Of a DNA stretch of 64,000 nt, positions 34,123 to 43,636 are shown piece after piece. Source of the stretch: Sphingomonas glacialis. Its GTDB lineage: Bacteria > Pseudomonadota > Alphaproteobacteria > Sphingomonadales > Sphingomonadaceae. The stretch lies in NCBI RefSeq assembly GCF_014653575.1, contig NZ_BNAQ01000004.1, positions 310,001 through 374,000 of the forward strand. The letters are read 5' to 3'. Each line of letters opens with the position of its first letter. Positions within the stretch are counted from its first letter, which is position 1. Under the pieces are notes generated by a model. The model was not told where the DNA came from. It was given only the letters and a program-made list of their open reading frames with translations, and did not search any database. The position numbers and the translations under genes were made by a program.

Positions 34123-34496
34123 AGTATCTTCTCGACAGCAATATCATCATCGCAGCGATTTCGGCATCGAGTTCTCGGTTGCGGGAGCGGATGGCGATGT
34201 GCGACGAGGATGATATGGTTACGTCGGCGATTGCCTATGCCGAGGTCGCGCATGGCGCGATGAATGGCAAGCCGCCGCCGCTCGACATTATCGACGCGTT
34301 TCTGGAGAGCATCCCGGTACTGCCGTTCGATCAGGCATCGGCTCGGATTTATGCAGCGCTTCCCTTCGTTCGGGCAAGCTACGACAGGCTGATCGCGGCG
34401 CACGCTCTTGCTTGCAAGCTGACCATTGTCACCGGGAATGTCCGTGACTTTAAGGGTATTCCCGATCTTTGTGTCGAGGATTGGACGCTGGCATGA
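34119..34496 (+). CDS. vapC: VapC-type PIN-domain toxin RNase
   Basis: 125 residues from GTG 34119 (overlaps the vapB stop as GTGA). All four PIN acidic residues are present: Asp6 (YLLDSNIII), Glu42 (AYAEVAHG), Asp89 ([12 protein letters not shown]) and Asp110 (NVRDFKGIP), so the nuclease should be active. VapC toxins cleave tRNA or rRNA. Its stop overlaps the trmD ATG by 4 nt, which couples it to an essential tRNA-modification gene. Confidence 0.88.
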   Translation: MKYLLDSNIIIAAISASSSRLRERMAMCDEDDMVTSAIAYAEVAHGAMNGKPPPLDIIDAFLESIPVLPFDQASARIYAALPFVRASYDRLIAAHALACKLTIVTGNVRDFKGIPDLCVEDWTLA

Positions 34497-35224
34497 CCTT
34501 CGCCGCGACTATCCTCACGCTCTACCCCGAGATGTTCCCCGGACCGCTTGGCCTGTCGCTCGCAGGCCGCGCGCTCGGTGAGGGCAAATGGAGCCTCGAC
34601 GCGCGCAACATCCGCGATTTCGCGACCGACAAGCACAGCACGGTCGATGGCACGCCGGCGGGCGGCGGGGCGGGGATGGTGCTGCGCCCCGATATCCTCG
34701 CCGCAGCGATCGACAGCGTCTCCGCCGGACGCCCGCTGCTCGCGATGACGCCGCGCGGCGCGCCGCTCACGCAGGCGCGCGTGCGCAGACTCGCCGAAGG
34801 TCCCGGCGTCACCATCCTCTGCGGGCGCTTCGAGGGCTTCGACGAACGCATCTTCGCCGCGCGCGAGATCGAGGAAGTGTCGATCGGCGACTATATATTG
34901 TCGGGCGGCGAGATGGGCGCGATGGTCCTGCTCGATGCTTGCATTCGGCTGCTCCCCGGCGTAATGGGCGCGGCTCACAGTGGCGTGGACGAGAGCTTCG
35001 AAACGGGGCTGCTCGAATACCCGCAGTACACCCGACCTTATGAATGGGAAGGGCGCACGATCCCCGAAGTGTTGCGATCGGGGGATCATGCGAGGATTTC
35101 GGCATGGCGCAAGCACATGGCCGAGACCGAAACACGGCTAAGGCGGCCGGATCTCTGGGAGCGCCATGAGGGTGCTCGGGTCCAGTCGCCCTCTGGCGCG
35201 CGACGAACGAAGAAGGACGCATGA
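34493..35224 (+). CDS. trmD: tRNA (guanine-N1)-methyltransferase TrmD
   Basis: 243 residues, a SPOUT methyltransferase: [23 protein letters not shown] start, [22 protein letters not shown] and the knotted SAM loop [13 protein letters not shown]. It makes m1G37, essential to prevent frameshifting. The start overlaps the vapC stop (ATGA), so trmD and rplS depend on transcription coming from the vapBC promoter unless a promoter lies inside vapBC. It is followed by rplS after 1 nt. Confidence 0.95.
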   Translation: MTFAATILTLYPEMFPGPLGLSLAGRALGEGKWSLDARNIRDFATDKHSTVDGTPAGGGAGMVLRPDILAAAIDSVSAGRPLLAMTPRGAPLTQARVRRLAEGPGVTILCGRFEGFDERIFAAREIEEVSIGDYILSGGEMGAMVLLDACIRLLPGVMGAAHSGVDESFETGLLEYPQYTRPYEWEGRTIPEVLRSGDHARISAWRKHMAETETRLRRPDLWERHEGARVQSPSGARRTKKDA

Positions 35225-35225
35225 G

Positions 35226-35618
35226 ATGAATCTCATCCAGACGATCGAAGCCGAGAACATCGCCAAGTTTCTCGAGAACAAGAAGATCCCCGAATTCCGC
35301 CCCGGCGATACGCTGAAGGTCGGCGTGAAGGTGGTCGAAGGCGAGCGCACCCGCGTCCAGAACTACGAAGGCGTGTGCATCGCGCGTTCGAACAAGGGCA
35401 TGGGTTCGAACTTCACCGTACGGAAGATTTCGTTCGGTGAAGGCGTCGAGCGCGTTTTCCCGCTGTATTCGCCGAACATCGACAGCATCGAAGTCGTCCG
35501 CAAGGGCGCGGTGCGTCGTGCGAAGCTGTATTACTTGCGTGGCCGCACCGGCAAGTCGGCGCGTATCGCCGAGCGTCGCGACACGCGTCCGGCCAAGACG
35601 GTCGCTGCCGCCGAGTAA
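35226..35618 (+). CDS. rplS: 50S ribosomal protein L19
   Basis: 130 residues matching L19 throughout: [53 protein letters not shown] and [18 protein letters not shown]. It lies at the 30S-50S interface. It starts 1 nt after the trmD stop and is followed by a strong terminator. Confidence 0.95.
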   Translation: MNLIQTIEAENIAKFLENKKIPEFRPGDTLKVGVKVVEGERTRVQNYEGVCIARSNKGMGSNFTVRKISFGEGVERVFPLYSPNIDSIEVVRKGAVRRAKLYYLRGRTGKSARIAERRDTRPAKTVAAAE

Positions 35619-35646
35619 TCGGATCGCAAGCGCCGCAAGGCATAGG

Positions 35647-35686
35647 AAAGGGCGCGGGGATTTCGATCCCCGCGCCCTTTTTGTTT
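35647..35686 (+). terminator. Rho-independent terminator after rplS
   Basis: AAAGGGCGCGGGGAT-TTCG-ATCCCCGCGCCCTTT, a perfect stem with a TTCG loop followed by a T-rich tract. It ends the vapBC-trmD-rplS transcript; by symmetry it may also serve the convergent sulP gene. Confidence 0.92.
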
Positions 35687-35690
35687 GGGC

Positions 35691-37169
35691 TTAGGCCTCG
35701 GCGCGGACCAGCGGCGCGTGCCGGTCGACCAGGATCGCGCTTGCCTGGTTCAGGCCGATCAGCTCGACGATCGTCCCGTGGCGCCGCATCTTGGTGACCA
35801 GATCCTCGAGCGTGCCGACCGCGGTCACGTCCCACAGATGCGCATGCGTCAGGTCGATGCGGACGGTCCGCGCCGTATCGCGCAGGTCGAACTGATCGGC
35901 GAAGATCTCGGCGCTGGCGAAGAAGACCTGCCCTGACACGGTGTAGATGCGCGTATCGGTCGCGGGATCGAACGTCGTGTCGACGCGCAGCAGCTTGGTC
36001 ACCTTGAAGGCGAAGAATACGCCGCTGAGCAGAACGCCTACGCCGACGCCGGCGGAAAGATCGTGCGTCACGACGGTAACCACAACAGTCGCGAGCATGA
36101 CGACGCCCGAGACCTTGGGATGCCGCGCCAGATCGGCGAGCGAGCTCCACGAGAAGGTGCTGATCGACACCATGATCATGATCGCGACGAGCGCCGCGAC
36201 GGGCACCTGCGCGACCCAGGGGCGGAGCGGCACCATGATGACGAGCAGGAACAGGCCCGCCGCGAGCGTCGACAGCCGCCCGCGGCCGCCATAGCGGACA
36301 TTGCCGACGGTCTGGCCGATCATGCCGCAGCCCGCGATCCCGCCGAACAGCCCGGCCGCGACATTTGCGAGCCCGAGCCCGCCGCACTCGCGCGCCTTGG
36401 AGCTGGCGGTGTCGGTGAGATCGTCGACGACGCTCGCGGTCATCATCGATTCGAGCAGGCCGACCGCGGCCATCGCGAAGGCGTAGGGCGCGACGATCCG
36501 CAGCGTCGCCCAGTCGAGCGGGACGTTCGGCAAGGCGAACGCGGGCAAGGATGTGGGGAGCCGACCGAGATCGGCGACGGTGTGGATCGGCATCGGGAAG
36601 GCGATGCTGATCGCGGTCAGCACGACGATGCAGATCAGCGGGGAGGGGATCGCGGTCGTGATGCGGGGCACGAGGTAGATGATCGCCAGGCCACCCGCGA
36701 TCATCGCATAGGTGTGCCAGGTGACGCCGAGCATCTGCGGCACCTGCGCCGAGAAGATCAGGATCGCGAGCGCGTTGACGAAGCCCGTCCGCACCGAGCG
36801 CGAGACGAAGCGCAGCAGCACATCGAGCTTGAGCAGCCCGAACGCGATCTGGAGCAGGCCGGCGAGCACCGTCGCGTAGAGCAGGAATTGCAGGCCGTGG
36901 CCGTGCACCAGCGCCGCCGCGACGAGAGCGACCGATCCGGCGGCGCCCGAGATCATCGCTGGGCGCCCGCCGACAAAGGCGAGGACGATGCCGATCACGA
37001 ACGAGGCGAACAGGCCGACTTCGGGGTCGATCCCGGCGACGAACGAAAAGGCGATGACTTCGGGGATCAAGGCAAAGGTGCCGACCAGACCGGCGAGGAG
37101 GTCGCGCCGGGCGCCACCGATGCCGCTGAACCATTCGGCGCGATACCGGGAAAGGGGAGTGCTATTCAT
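35691..37169 (-). CDS. SulP-family anion transporter (SLC26-like)
   Basis: 492 residues. About ten to twelve membrane spans with SulP landmarks: DLLAGLVGTFALIPEVIAFSFVAGIDPEVGLFAS, RPAMISGAAGSVALV, GLGLANVAAGLFGGIAGCGMIGQ. A cytoplasmic STAS domain follows (~385-490: VRIDLTHAHLWDVTAVGTLEDLV). It may carry sulfate or bicarbonate; the sequence alone does not decide. ATG 37169 is chosen by homology (MNSTPLSRYRAEWFSG). A structured leader (37245-37290) lies 76 nt upstream. Confidence 0.9.
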   Translation of the reverse strand: MNSTPLSRYRAEWFSGIGGARRDLLAGLVGTFALIPEVIAFSFVAGIDPEVGLFASFVIGIVLAFVGGRPAMISGAAGSVALVAAALVHGHGLQFLLYATVLAGLLQIAFGLLKLDVLLRFVSRSVRTGFVNALAILIFSAQVPQMLGVTWHTYAMIAGGLAIIYLVPRITTAIPSPLICIVVLTAISIAFPMPIHTVADLGRLPTSLPAFALPNVPLDWATLRIVAPYAFAMAAVGLLESMMTASVVDDLTDTASSKARECGGLGLANVAAGLFGGIAGCGMIGQTVGNVRYGGRGRLSTLAAGLFLLVIMVPLRPWVAQVPVAALVAIMIMVSISTFSWSSLADLARHPKVSGVVMLATVVVTVVTHDLSAGVGVGVLLSGVFFAFKVTKLLRVDTTFDPATDTRIYTVSGQVFFASAEIFADQFDLRDTARTVRIDLTHAHLWDVTAVGTLEDLVTKMRRHGTIVELIGLNQASAILVDRHAPLVRAEA

Positions 37170-37244
37170 AAAAAAGTGTCCGCAGAAATCGCAGCTGCGC
37201 CGTCTGTCGAGAGCGGCGTCGAAAAAAGAATGCGATGTGCGTTG

Positions 37245-37290
37245 TCCGGCGGATCGGCGGCCGGAATAGCCACCCGGATTTGCACCGGGT
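37245..37290 (-). promoter_or_regulatory. Structured leader upstream of the SulP gene (sul1-motif candidate)
   Basis: On the transcript strand there are two adjacent hairpins: ACCCGG-TGCAAAT-CCGGGT (37290-37272) and TCCGGC...GCCGGA (37265-37245), joined by GGCTAT. They lie 76-121 nt before the SulP ATG. A conserved sul1 RNA motif has been reported upstream of sulfate-transporter-like genes in alphaproteobacteria; I could not compare to its model. A ligand-binding role is speculation. Confidence 0.45.
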
Positions 37291-37347
37291 CCTTGCGAGT
37301 GCGCTCTAGGTACTGCGGTTTGTGCTGCGGCGCAACACGGTGGGCCG

Positions 37348-38034
37348 CTAAAGGACGCGGAGGCCCAATTCTCCCAGCAACTGCCCGGCTTGCTCGCGCG
37401 AGATCGTCGCGCCGCGGAACTGGCGCGCATCGACCAAAGCGATCCCGCCGAGATCACAGCCGCGCAGGTCGGCGCCGTCGAAGCGGCATCCCGCGACCCC
37501 TGCGTCGCGCAGGCTGCACGCCTCGAACACCGCCGCGCGGAAGTCGCTCTTGCGCAGATCGGCCTGGCCGAAGTCGATCTTGCGCAGCGTCTGCTTGCGG
37601 AAGGAGAAATTGGGCAGCTTGGCGTTGATCAGCAGCACTTCGTCGAGGCGCAGGTCGAACGCCTTGGCGTCGGACAGGTCGGCGCCGGTGAGCTTGCAGC
37701 GCTCGAAGCTGGCGGCGGTCAGCTTGGCACCACGCAGGCTCACGTTGTTGAGATCGCTCGCCTCGAAGCGCGCCTCGGCGAGATCGGCGCGGGTGAACTG
37801 CGCGAAGGCGGCGCGGCACGAGATCCACGCCGTCGCCTCGAGCCGCGCGCCCGATAGATCGGCGCGGCGCAGGCTGCACCGCTCGAAGCGCCAGTGCGAC
37901 AGATCGAGCCCCGACAGGTCGGCGTCGTCGAGGTCGCAGTCGAGGAGATACTGCGGGCCGTTCGCGATGAGGCGTTCGAGGTCGGCGCGTTGCAGCGGTT
38001 CTTCGCGCGACACGGTGGGGAGTGGGGCGGTCAT
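37348..38034 (-). CDS. Pentapeptide repeat protein
   Basis: 228 residues dominated by A(D/N)LxX-type pentapeptide repeats (for example DLDDADLSGLDLS, RRADLSGARLEA, TGADLSDAKAFD, GADLRGCDLGG), which form a right-handed quadrilateral beta-helix. The length and the bulky central irregularity resemble Qnr/MfpA-type DNA-mimic proteins, but many such proteins have unknown roles. No signal peptide is seen, so it is probably cytoplasmic. Confidence 0.88.
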   Translation of the reverse strand: MTAPLPTVSREEPLQRADLERLIANGPQYLLDCDLDDADLSGLDLSHWRFERCSLRRADLSGARLEATAWISCRAAFAQFTRADLAEARFEASDLNNVSLRGAKLTAASFERCKLTGADLSDAKAFDLRLDEVLLINAKLPNFSFRKQTLRKIDFGQADLRKSDFRAAVFEACSLRDAGVAGCRFDGADLRGCDLGGIALVDARQFRGATISREQAGQLLGELGLRVL

Positions 38035-38069
38035 CGCTCCTCCTAGCCCGATGCGCCGCGCAGCGCGAC

Positions 38070-38921
38070 CTAGCGAAACGCGATCAGCTTGACGGTGTCG
38101 GGCAGCGGCGGGGTGGGGGCGTCGGGATGGTCGAGGCGCGCGGCGATTGCCTCGATGATCGCCGTCACCACCGCGCCGTCGGGATGGTGGTCGGCACCGC
38201 GGATCACTGCGCTGAAGCCGTCGCGCTTGGCGAGGAACGCGGCCTTGTGGAGTTCTTGCCCCATCGCGGCGGGGACGGTGTCGTCGGCGAGGCCGTGGAT
38301 CAGGAAATACGGCTCGTCGAGCCTGGGCACCGCAGCGAGATTGTCGTAGCGATCGGCGATGAAGCTGCGCGCGATCTTGGGTGCCATCGCGCGCAGGCCG
38401 GTGAAGGTGCCGATCGTCACCAGCGCGTCGAGCTTTTGCCGCATGGCGAGGCCGAACGCGACACCGCCGCCGAGGCTGTGGCCGACGACGATCACGCGGT
38501 CGCTGCCGGCAAGGCGCTTGGCCTCGGCGTAGAACGCGTCGGCATCGCGCCCGAGGCCGGCTTCGTCGGCTCGGCCGGGATTGCCCGAATAGCCGCGATA
38601 TTCGGCGGCGACCACGCCATAGCCCGCGGCGATCAATGGTGCGAACCAGTCGAGCGAGCTCATCGCGCTCGACGCATTGCCGTGGAAGACAAGCAGCGTC
38701 GGCCTGCCCGGCCGCGGTGCGATTTCGGCGCCGGTGATGGCGAGGCCGTCGCTCGTCGTCAGCGTTACCCGCTGCGCGCCCGCTGGGAGCGGCGCCGCGG
38801 CGATCGGGGCGGTCGGCGCGGGGTAGATCCGGTCATGGATCAACTGGCTCGACACGGGGCTTGCCGCCGCGACGAGGAGCGCGGCGCCGAGCGCGACCAG
38901 ACGAATTCTTCTCTGTTGCAT
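38070..38921 (-). CDS. Exported alpha/beta hydrolase
   Basis: 283 residues from ATG 38921. It has a signal-like N-terminus (RRIRLVALGAALLVAAASPVSS), then the BAAT/serine-aminopeptidase-like hydrolase fold: LLVFHGNASSAMSSLDWF, nucleophile Ser in VVGHSLGGGVAFG, acid in HGLADDTVP and His in GADHHPD. This resembles the ABHD13/YtxM-like family. The substrate is unknown; the likely location is the periplasm or membrane face. Confidence 0.85.
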   Translation of the reverse strand: MQQRRIRLVALGAALLVAAASPVSSQLIHDRIYPAPTAPIAAAPLPAGAQRVTLTTSDGLAITGAEIAPRPGRPTLLVFHGNASSAMSSLDWFAPLIAAGYGVVAAEYRGYSGNPGRADEAGLGRDADAFYAEAKRLAGSDRVIVVGHSLGGGVAFGLAMRQKLDALVTIGTFTGLRAMAPKIARSFIADRYDNLAAVPRLDEPYFLIHGLADDTVPAAMGQELHKAAFLAKRDGFSAVIRGADHHPDGAVVTAIIEAIAARLDHPDAPTPPLPDTVKLIAFR

Positions 38922-39030
38922 CGGATACCCTCGCGGCGCGGCTTTCCTTCCGAAAGCGGGATCGTGTAATGCTTGCATAACACACGTCATCGCGCTATAC
39001 TTTGCGCGATTTGAGGCCATGGGGGGAAAC

Positions 39031-40389
39031 ATGTCCGACGTCGCGATCACCACTGCCGCCGAACCCGATGGCGCGCCGCGCATCGCGGTGCTCGATATCC
39101 TGCGGGGCGTCGCGATCCTCGGCATCCTGTTCATGAACATCAACGACATGGGGCAGTCGCTCTATGCCTCGTTCGACGACATCCGCCATCTCGGCTGGTC
39201 GGCGAGCGATCAGGTGGCGTGGTGGCTGCGCGAGGTGTTCGCCAACGGCACCGCGCGCTGCATGCTCGAGATGCTGTTCGGCGCGGGGATGGTGATCCTG
39301 ACCGACCGTGTCGCCGAACGGGCAGGCGAAAGGGTCGTGCTGCGACGCTACTATGTCCGCAACCTGATCTTGTTCGCCTTCGGACTCGTCCATGTCTTCA
39401 TCCTGCTCTGGCCTGGCGACATCCTGCACACCTATGGACTGGCGGCGTTGGTGGCGTTCCTGTTCCGGCGGTTGCGGCCGCGGCTGCTAATCATGATCGG
39501 GCTGACGCTCGCGCTGTTCCAGCTCGTCGGCGGCGGCTATTTCGGCTATTATCAGACGCTGCAGACGCGTGCGCAGGTCGCTGCGATCGAGGCCAAGGTC
39601 GCGGCCGGTGCCAAGCCGACCGCCGACGAGCGCAAGCTGCTCAAGAACAAGGCCGAGAAGACCAAGAAGCGCGCCGAGACCAAGGCCAAATCGCGCAGCG
39701 ACATTGCGGCGGAGGACGCCGCGCGGACCGGCACCTTCGCGACCTGGGCAGCGGCGCAATGGCACAGCTTTCTCGACATAGAATCGCAATTTCTCGAAGT
39801 GCTGTTCGTCTGGGAGGCGGCGAGCGTGATGCTGCTCGGCGCGGCGCTCTACAAGCTCGGCATCCTGCAGGGGCGGCGGTCGCGGCGCTTTTATGTCTGG
39901 ATGGCAGTCATCGCCTATGGTGTCGGGATCCCGCTTCGCATGATCGGCGCGCACGAGCAGATGCAGTTCGGCAACGGCCCCTACACCTTCTGGGCGAGCT
40001 ACGAGATTGCGCGTCAGGCAATGACGCTCGGGCATGTCGCGCTGATCAACCTGCTCGTCTCGACCGTGTTCGGCGCGCGGCTGTTGCGGCCCTTCGTTGC
40101 GGCGGGGCGGACCGCGCTGTCGATCTACATCGCACAAACGCTGATCTGCCTGTGGGTGCTGTATCCGCCGTTCGTGCTCGGCCTGTACGGCAAGATGAGT
40201 TGGGGGCCGCTGATGGTAACCGCGCTGGTGATCGACGCGGTGCTGCTGGTCGGCGCGAACCTGTGGGTGCGGCAGTACGACATCGCGCCGGTCGAATGGG
40301 CGTGGCGGTCGCTGGTCGAGCAGCGCGTGCTGCCATGGCGCAAGCGTCCGCGCGCGCCGCAGGCCGAGGGCGCGCCGGCACTCGCGTAA
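39031..40389 (+). CDS. DUF418 domain membrane protein
   Basis: 452 residues with about eight to ten membrane spans. It starts RIAVLDILRGVAILGILFMNI, the N-terminal signature of the DUF418/acyltransferase-3-like membrane proteins, and the C-terminal ~150 residues are the DUF418 domain (LMVTALVIDAVLLVGANLWVRQY followed by PVEWAWRSL). A cytoplasmic charged insert (NKAEKTKKRAETKAKSRSD) sits in the middle. The function is unknown. ATG 39031 follows GGGGGGA. Confidence 0.85.
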   Translation: MSDVAITTAAEPDGAPRIAVLDILRGVAILGILFMNINDMGQSLYASFDDIRHLGWSASDQVAWWLREVFANGTARCMLEMLFGAGMVILTDRVAERAGERVVLRRYYVRNLILFAFGLVHVFILLWPGDILHTYGLAALVAFLFRRLRPRLLIMIGLTLALFQLVGGGYFGYYQTLQTRAQVAAIEAKVAAGAKPTADERKLLKNKAEKTKKRAETKAKSRSDIAAEDAARTGTFATWAAAQWHSFLDIESQFLEVLFVWEAASVMLLGAALYKLGILQGRRSRRFYVWMAVIAYGVGIPLRMIGAHEQMQFGNGPYTFWASYEIARQAMTLGHVALINLLVSTVFGARLLRPFVAAGRTALSIYIAQTLICLWVLYPPFVLGLYGKMSWGPLMVTALVIDAVLLVGANLWVRQYDIAPVEWAWRSLVEQRVLPWRKRPRAPQAEGAPALA

Positions 40390-40471
40390 CGTCCCTTTAC
40401 CTGGCGCGCGGGGCCCGCGATAAGCGCGCTCCACCGCCCGTCTGGGGCGCGACAGGGACTGGAGATGCGGG

Positions 40472-42700
40472 ATGCGGGCGAGTTGGGCTTTTGCGGGCGT
40501 GATGCTCGCCTGTGCGGCGGTGCCGGCCATGGCTGCTGATCCCGTCGCCACCCCGCTGACGCTGAAAGCGGTGTTCGGCAGCCCCGATCTCTCGGGCGTC
40601 CAGCCACGCGGCGTCAAGCTCTCGCCCGATGGCACGCTGCTCACCTCGCTGCGCCCGCGCGCCGAGGAGAAGGAGCGCTTCGACCTGTGGGCGCGCGACA
40701 CGCGCACCGGCGTCGAGCGGATGCTGGTCGATTCGAAGAAGGTCGGCTCGGGGGCCGAGCTGTCCGAAGCCGAGAAGATGCAGCGCGAGCGCGCGCGCAT
40801 CGCGGGCTCGAAGGGGATCGTGACCTATGATTGGGCGCCCGATGGCAAGACGATATTGGTGCCGATCGACGGCGACCTGTATCTCGCCGGGCTCGACGGC
40901 ACCACGCGGCGGCTGACCAACGCGCCGGGCGACGGCGCGCTCAACCCGGTGATCAGCCCGAAGGGGGGCTTCGTCAGCTTCGTGCGGGGGCAGAACCTCT
41001 TCGTCCAGCCGCTCGGCGGCGGCGATGCGCGCGCGGTCAGCAGCGATGGCGGTGGCATGGTGCATTGGGGCGAGGCGGAGTTCGTCGCTCAGGAAGAAAT
41101 GGACCGGCGCACGGGCTATTGGTGGTCGCCTGCCGACAGCCACATCGCGGTCGAGCGTTTCGACGAGGCGCCCGTCGGGATCGTCACGCGCGCCGCGATC
41201 GGGGCGAACGGGACCAAGGTCTATGACCAGCGCTATCCCGCCGCGGGCACGCCCAACGTCGCGGTCGCGCTGTACGTGATGAAGGCGGACGGGTCGGGGA
41301 AGGTAAAGGTCGATCTCGGCACTAACCCCGACATCTATCTCGCACGCGTCGACTGGACGCCCGATGGCAGCGCGCTGCTCGTCCAGCGCGAGAGCCGCGA
41401 CCAGAAGACGCTCGACATGCTCAAGGTCGATCCTGCGACGGGCAAGGCCACGGTGCTGTTCACCGAGAAATCGGGCACACGCAGCTGGCTCAATTTGTCC
41501 GACGCCTATCGTCCTATGAAGGACGGGAGCTTGATCTGGCGTTCGGAGCGGACCGGCTTCGGCCATCTCTACCGCTTCAACAAGGGCCAGTGGACCGCGC
41601 TGACCAAGGGCGACTGGGTCGTCCAGGCGCTGCTCGGCGTCGACGAGGCCAAGGGCCGGCTGTTCTTCACGGGCAACAAGGACGGCGTGCTCGAGCAGCA
41701 TCTCTATTCGGTCGACATCGCGCGCCCGAACGTAATCACGCGCCTCACCGAAGCCGGCTGGTGGAACAACGGCACGATGGACGACGCCGCGACGCGGATT
41801 ATCGTCTCGCGCTCGAGCGCGGCCCAGCCGACGCAGGTCTATCTCGCCGACGTCGACGGCAAGCGGCTGTCGTGGATCAACGAGAATGCGATCAAGCCAG
41901 GGCATCCATACTACCCGTATCTCGCCAGCCACCAGCAGACCAAGTTCGGCACGATCAAGGCCGACGACGGTACCGAGCTCTATTACGAGATGATCACCCC
42001 GCCGCTCGAGCCGGGGAAGAAATATCCGGTCTTCTTCCAGCATTATGGCGGCCCCGGCACCGGGCAGCAGGTCACGCGCGGCTGGGGCGGCGCGTTGCCG
42101 CAGTACCTGGTGCAGCACGGCTATATCTATTTCCAGATCGACAATCGCGGCTCGTACAATCGCGGCAAGGCGTTCGAGGATCACATCTACCGCGCGATGG
42201 GGACGGTCGAGGTCGCCGACCAGCTTGCGGGCGCGAAGTTCATCAAGAGCCAGCCGTTCGTCGATCCGGCCAAGGTTGCGATCTATGGCTGGTCGTATGG
42301 CGGCTACATGACGCTCAAGATGCTCGAGGCGAACCAGGGCGTCTATGCCGCCGGCGTGTCGGGCGCGCCGGTGACGCAATGGGAGCAGTACGACACCCAC
42401 TATACCGAGCGCTACATGGGCTCGCCGGTGGCGGACAAGCAGGCCTATCTTGCGTCGGACGCGCTCGGCAAGGCGCCCGACATCAAGGATCCGCTGCTGC
42501 TGATCCACGGCATGGCCGACGACAACGTCGTCTTCACCAACTCGACGGCGTTTGCGGCACGGATGCAGGCGACCGCGACGCCGTTCGAGATGATGTTCTA
42601 CCCGGGCTATACCCACCGTGTGGGTGGGCCGGGGATCAGCGAGCATCTGTGGGGGACGATCCTGACGTTCCTCGATCGCAACGTGAAGGACAAGAAGTAA
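40472..42700 (+). CDS. S9 family peptidase (dipeptidyl-peptidase IV-like), exported
   Basis: 742 residues. A signal peptide (MRASWAFAGVMLACAAVPAMA) is followed by an N-terminal beta-propeller (~60-480, including EAEFVAQEEMDRRTGYWWSP, the double-Glu motif typical of DPP IV). The C-terminal prolyl-oligopeptidase catalytic domain has Ser in YGWSYGGYMTLK, Asp in HGMADDNVVF and His in YTHRVGG. It likely removes X-Pro dipeptides from peptides in the periplasm. Confidence 0.92.
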   Translation: MRASWAFAGVMLACAAVPAMAADPVATPLTLKAVFGSPDLSGVQPRGVKLSPDGTLLTSLRPRAEEKERFDLWARDTRTGVERMLVDSKKVGSGAELSEAEKMQRERARIAGSKGIVTYDWAPDGKTILVPIDGDLYLAGLDGTTRRLTNAPGDGALNPVISPKGGFVSFVRGQNLFVQPLGGGDARAVSSDGGGMVHWGEAEFVAQEEMDRRTGYWWSPADSHIAVERFDEAPVGIVTRAAIGANGTKVYDQRYPAAGTPNVAVALYVMKADGSGKVKVDLGTNPDIYLARVDWTPDGSALLVQRESRDQKTLDMLKVDPATGKATVLFTEKSGTRSWLNLSDAYRPMKDGSLIWRSERTGFGHLYRFNKGQWTALTKGDWVVQALLGVDEAKGRLFFTGNKDGVLEQHLYSVDIARPNVITRLTEAGWWNNGTMDDAATRIIVSRSSAAQPTQVYLADVDGKRLSWINENAIKPGHPYYPYLASHQQTKFGTIKADDGTELYYEMITPPLEPGKKYPVFFQHYGGPGTGQQVTRGWGGALPQYLVQHGYIYFQIDNRGSYNRGKAFEDHIYRAMGTVEVADQLAGAKFIKSQPFVDPAKVAIYGWSYGGYMTLKMLEANQGVYAAGVSGAPVTQWEQYDTHYTERYMGSPVADKQAYLASDALGKAPDIKDPLLLIHGMADDNVVFTNSTAFAARMQATATPFEMMFYPGYTHRVGGPGISEHLWGTILTFLDRNVKDKK

Positions 42701-42717
42701 GAATAACGGCGCTGATA

Positions 42718-42822
42718 CTTCCCCGGCGAAGGCCGGGGCCCAGGAGCGACACGAGAGCATGCGAGCGGCTGCGCTCCGTTACCTCTACCTTCGCTCCTGG
42801 GCCCCGGCCTTCGCCGGGGAGG
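42718..42822. repeat. Palindromic repeat between the S9 peptidase and mgtC-like genes
   Basis: Left arm CTTCCCCGGCGAAGGCCGGG then GCCCAGGAGCGA; right arm TCGCTCCTGGGCCCCGGCCT then TCGCCGGGGAGG. The arms are near-perfect inverted copies of ~32 bp. It is the same subfamily as those at 26899 and 59920. Confidence 0.85.
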
Positions 42823-42858
42823 CGGTAGCGAGACAATCGGGCTAGGGCGGCCATCATC

Positions 42859-43575
42859 ATGCGGTTCCTCACCACCTTCCACCTCTGGCCGTTCCTCGAC
42901 ACCGTCGTCAGCTACGTCGCGGCCTTCATCCTCGGCACGCTGATCGGCGCAGAGCGCCAGTATCGCCAGCGGACCGCGGGCCTGCGCACCAACGCGCTCG
43001 TCGCGCTTGGCTCGGCGGCGTTTGTCGATCTCGGGCAGCGCTTGGGTGGCGACGTCGAGTCGATCCGGATCATCGCCTATGTCGTCTCCGGGATCGGTTT
43101 CCTCGGCGCGGGCGTGATCATGAAGGAGGGGATGAACGTCCGCGGGCTCAACACCGCCGCAACCCTCTGGTGCTCGGCCGCAGTCGGCGCGATCGCGGGG
43201 AGCGACATGATCGCCGAGGCGGTGCTGCTGACCGGCTTCGTCATCCTCGCCAACACGATGCTGCGCCCGCTGGTCGACGCCATCAACCGCATCCCGCTCG
43301 AGGGGCGCAGCGTCGAGGCGACGTATAGCGTGACGATCACCACCGATGCCGAGGACGCCGGCCCGATGGGCGACTTGCTGACCGAGCATCTCGAGACCGC
43401 GCAGCTCCCGGTCGCCGAACTCGACATCATCTCGCGTGGCGAGGACCGAGTGGAGATTGTGGCAAAGCTCGTCAGTACCAATATAGCGGTCAGCGAGCTC
43501 GATGCGCTGACCGATCATCTCGCGACGGTGCATGGAATAACCCATGCGACCTGGCAGGCGCGCACGCACGATTAG
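42859..43575 (+). CDS. MgtC/SapB family membrane protein
   Basis: 238 residues. The N-terminal ~130 residues have four to five spans with the MgtC signature: LGTLIGAERQYRQRTAGLRTNALVALGSAAFV, and GAGVIMKEGMNVRGLNTAATLWCSAAVG. The C-terminal ~95 residues form an ACT-like cytoplasmic domain. Roles proposed for the family include magnesium adaptation and ATP synthase control; none is shown here. Confidence 0.9.
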   Translation: MRFLTTFHLWPFLDTVVSYVAAFILGTLIGAERQYRQRTAGLRTNALVALGSAAFVDLGQRLGGDVESIRIIAYVVSGIGFLGAGVIMKEGMNVRGLNTAATLWCSAAVGAIAGSDMIAEAVLLTGFVILANTMLRPLVDAINRIPLEGRSVEATYSVTITTDAEDAGPMGDLLTEHLETAQLPVAELDIISRGEDRVEIVAKLVSTNIAVSELDALTDHLATVHGITHATWQARTHD

Positions 43576-43636
43576 CAAAGCGATTGGACGCGCCGGCGTA
43601 ATGTCGCTACGGGCGCGTTCCGAATTGGAGGAAGTT

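Noticed and set aside
40397..42760. A very long open frame on the minus strand opposite the S9 peptidase gene
   Set aside because: The peptidase on the plus strand has clear motifs and a signal peptide. The opposite frame is an Arg/Asp/His-rich shadow typical of high-GC DNA.
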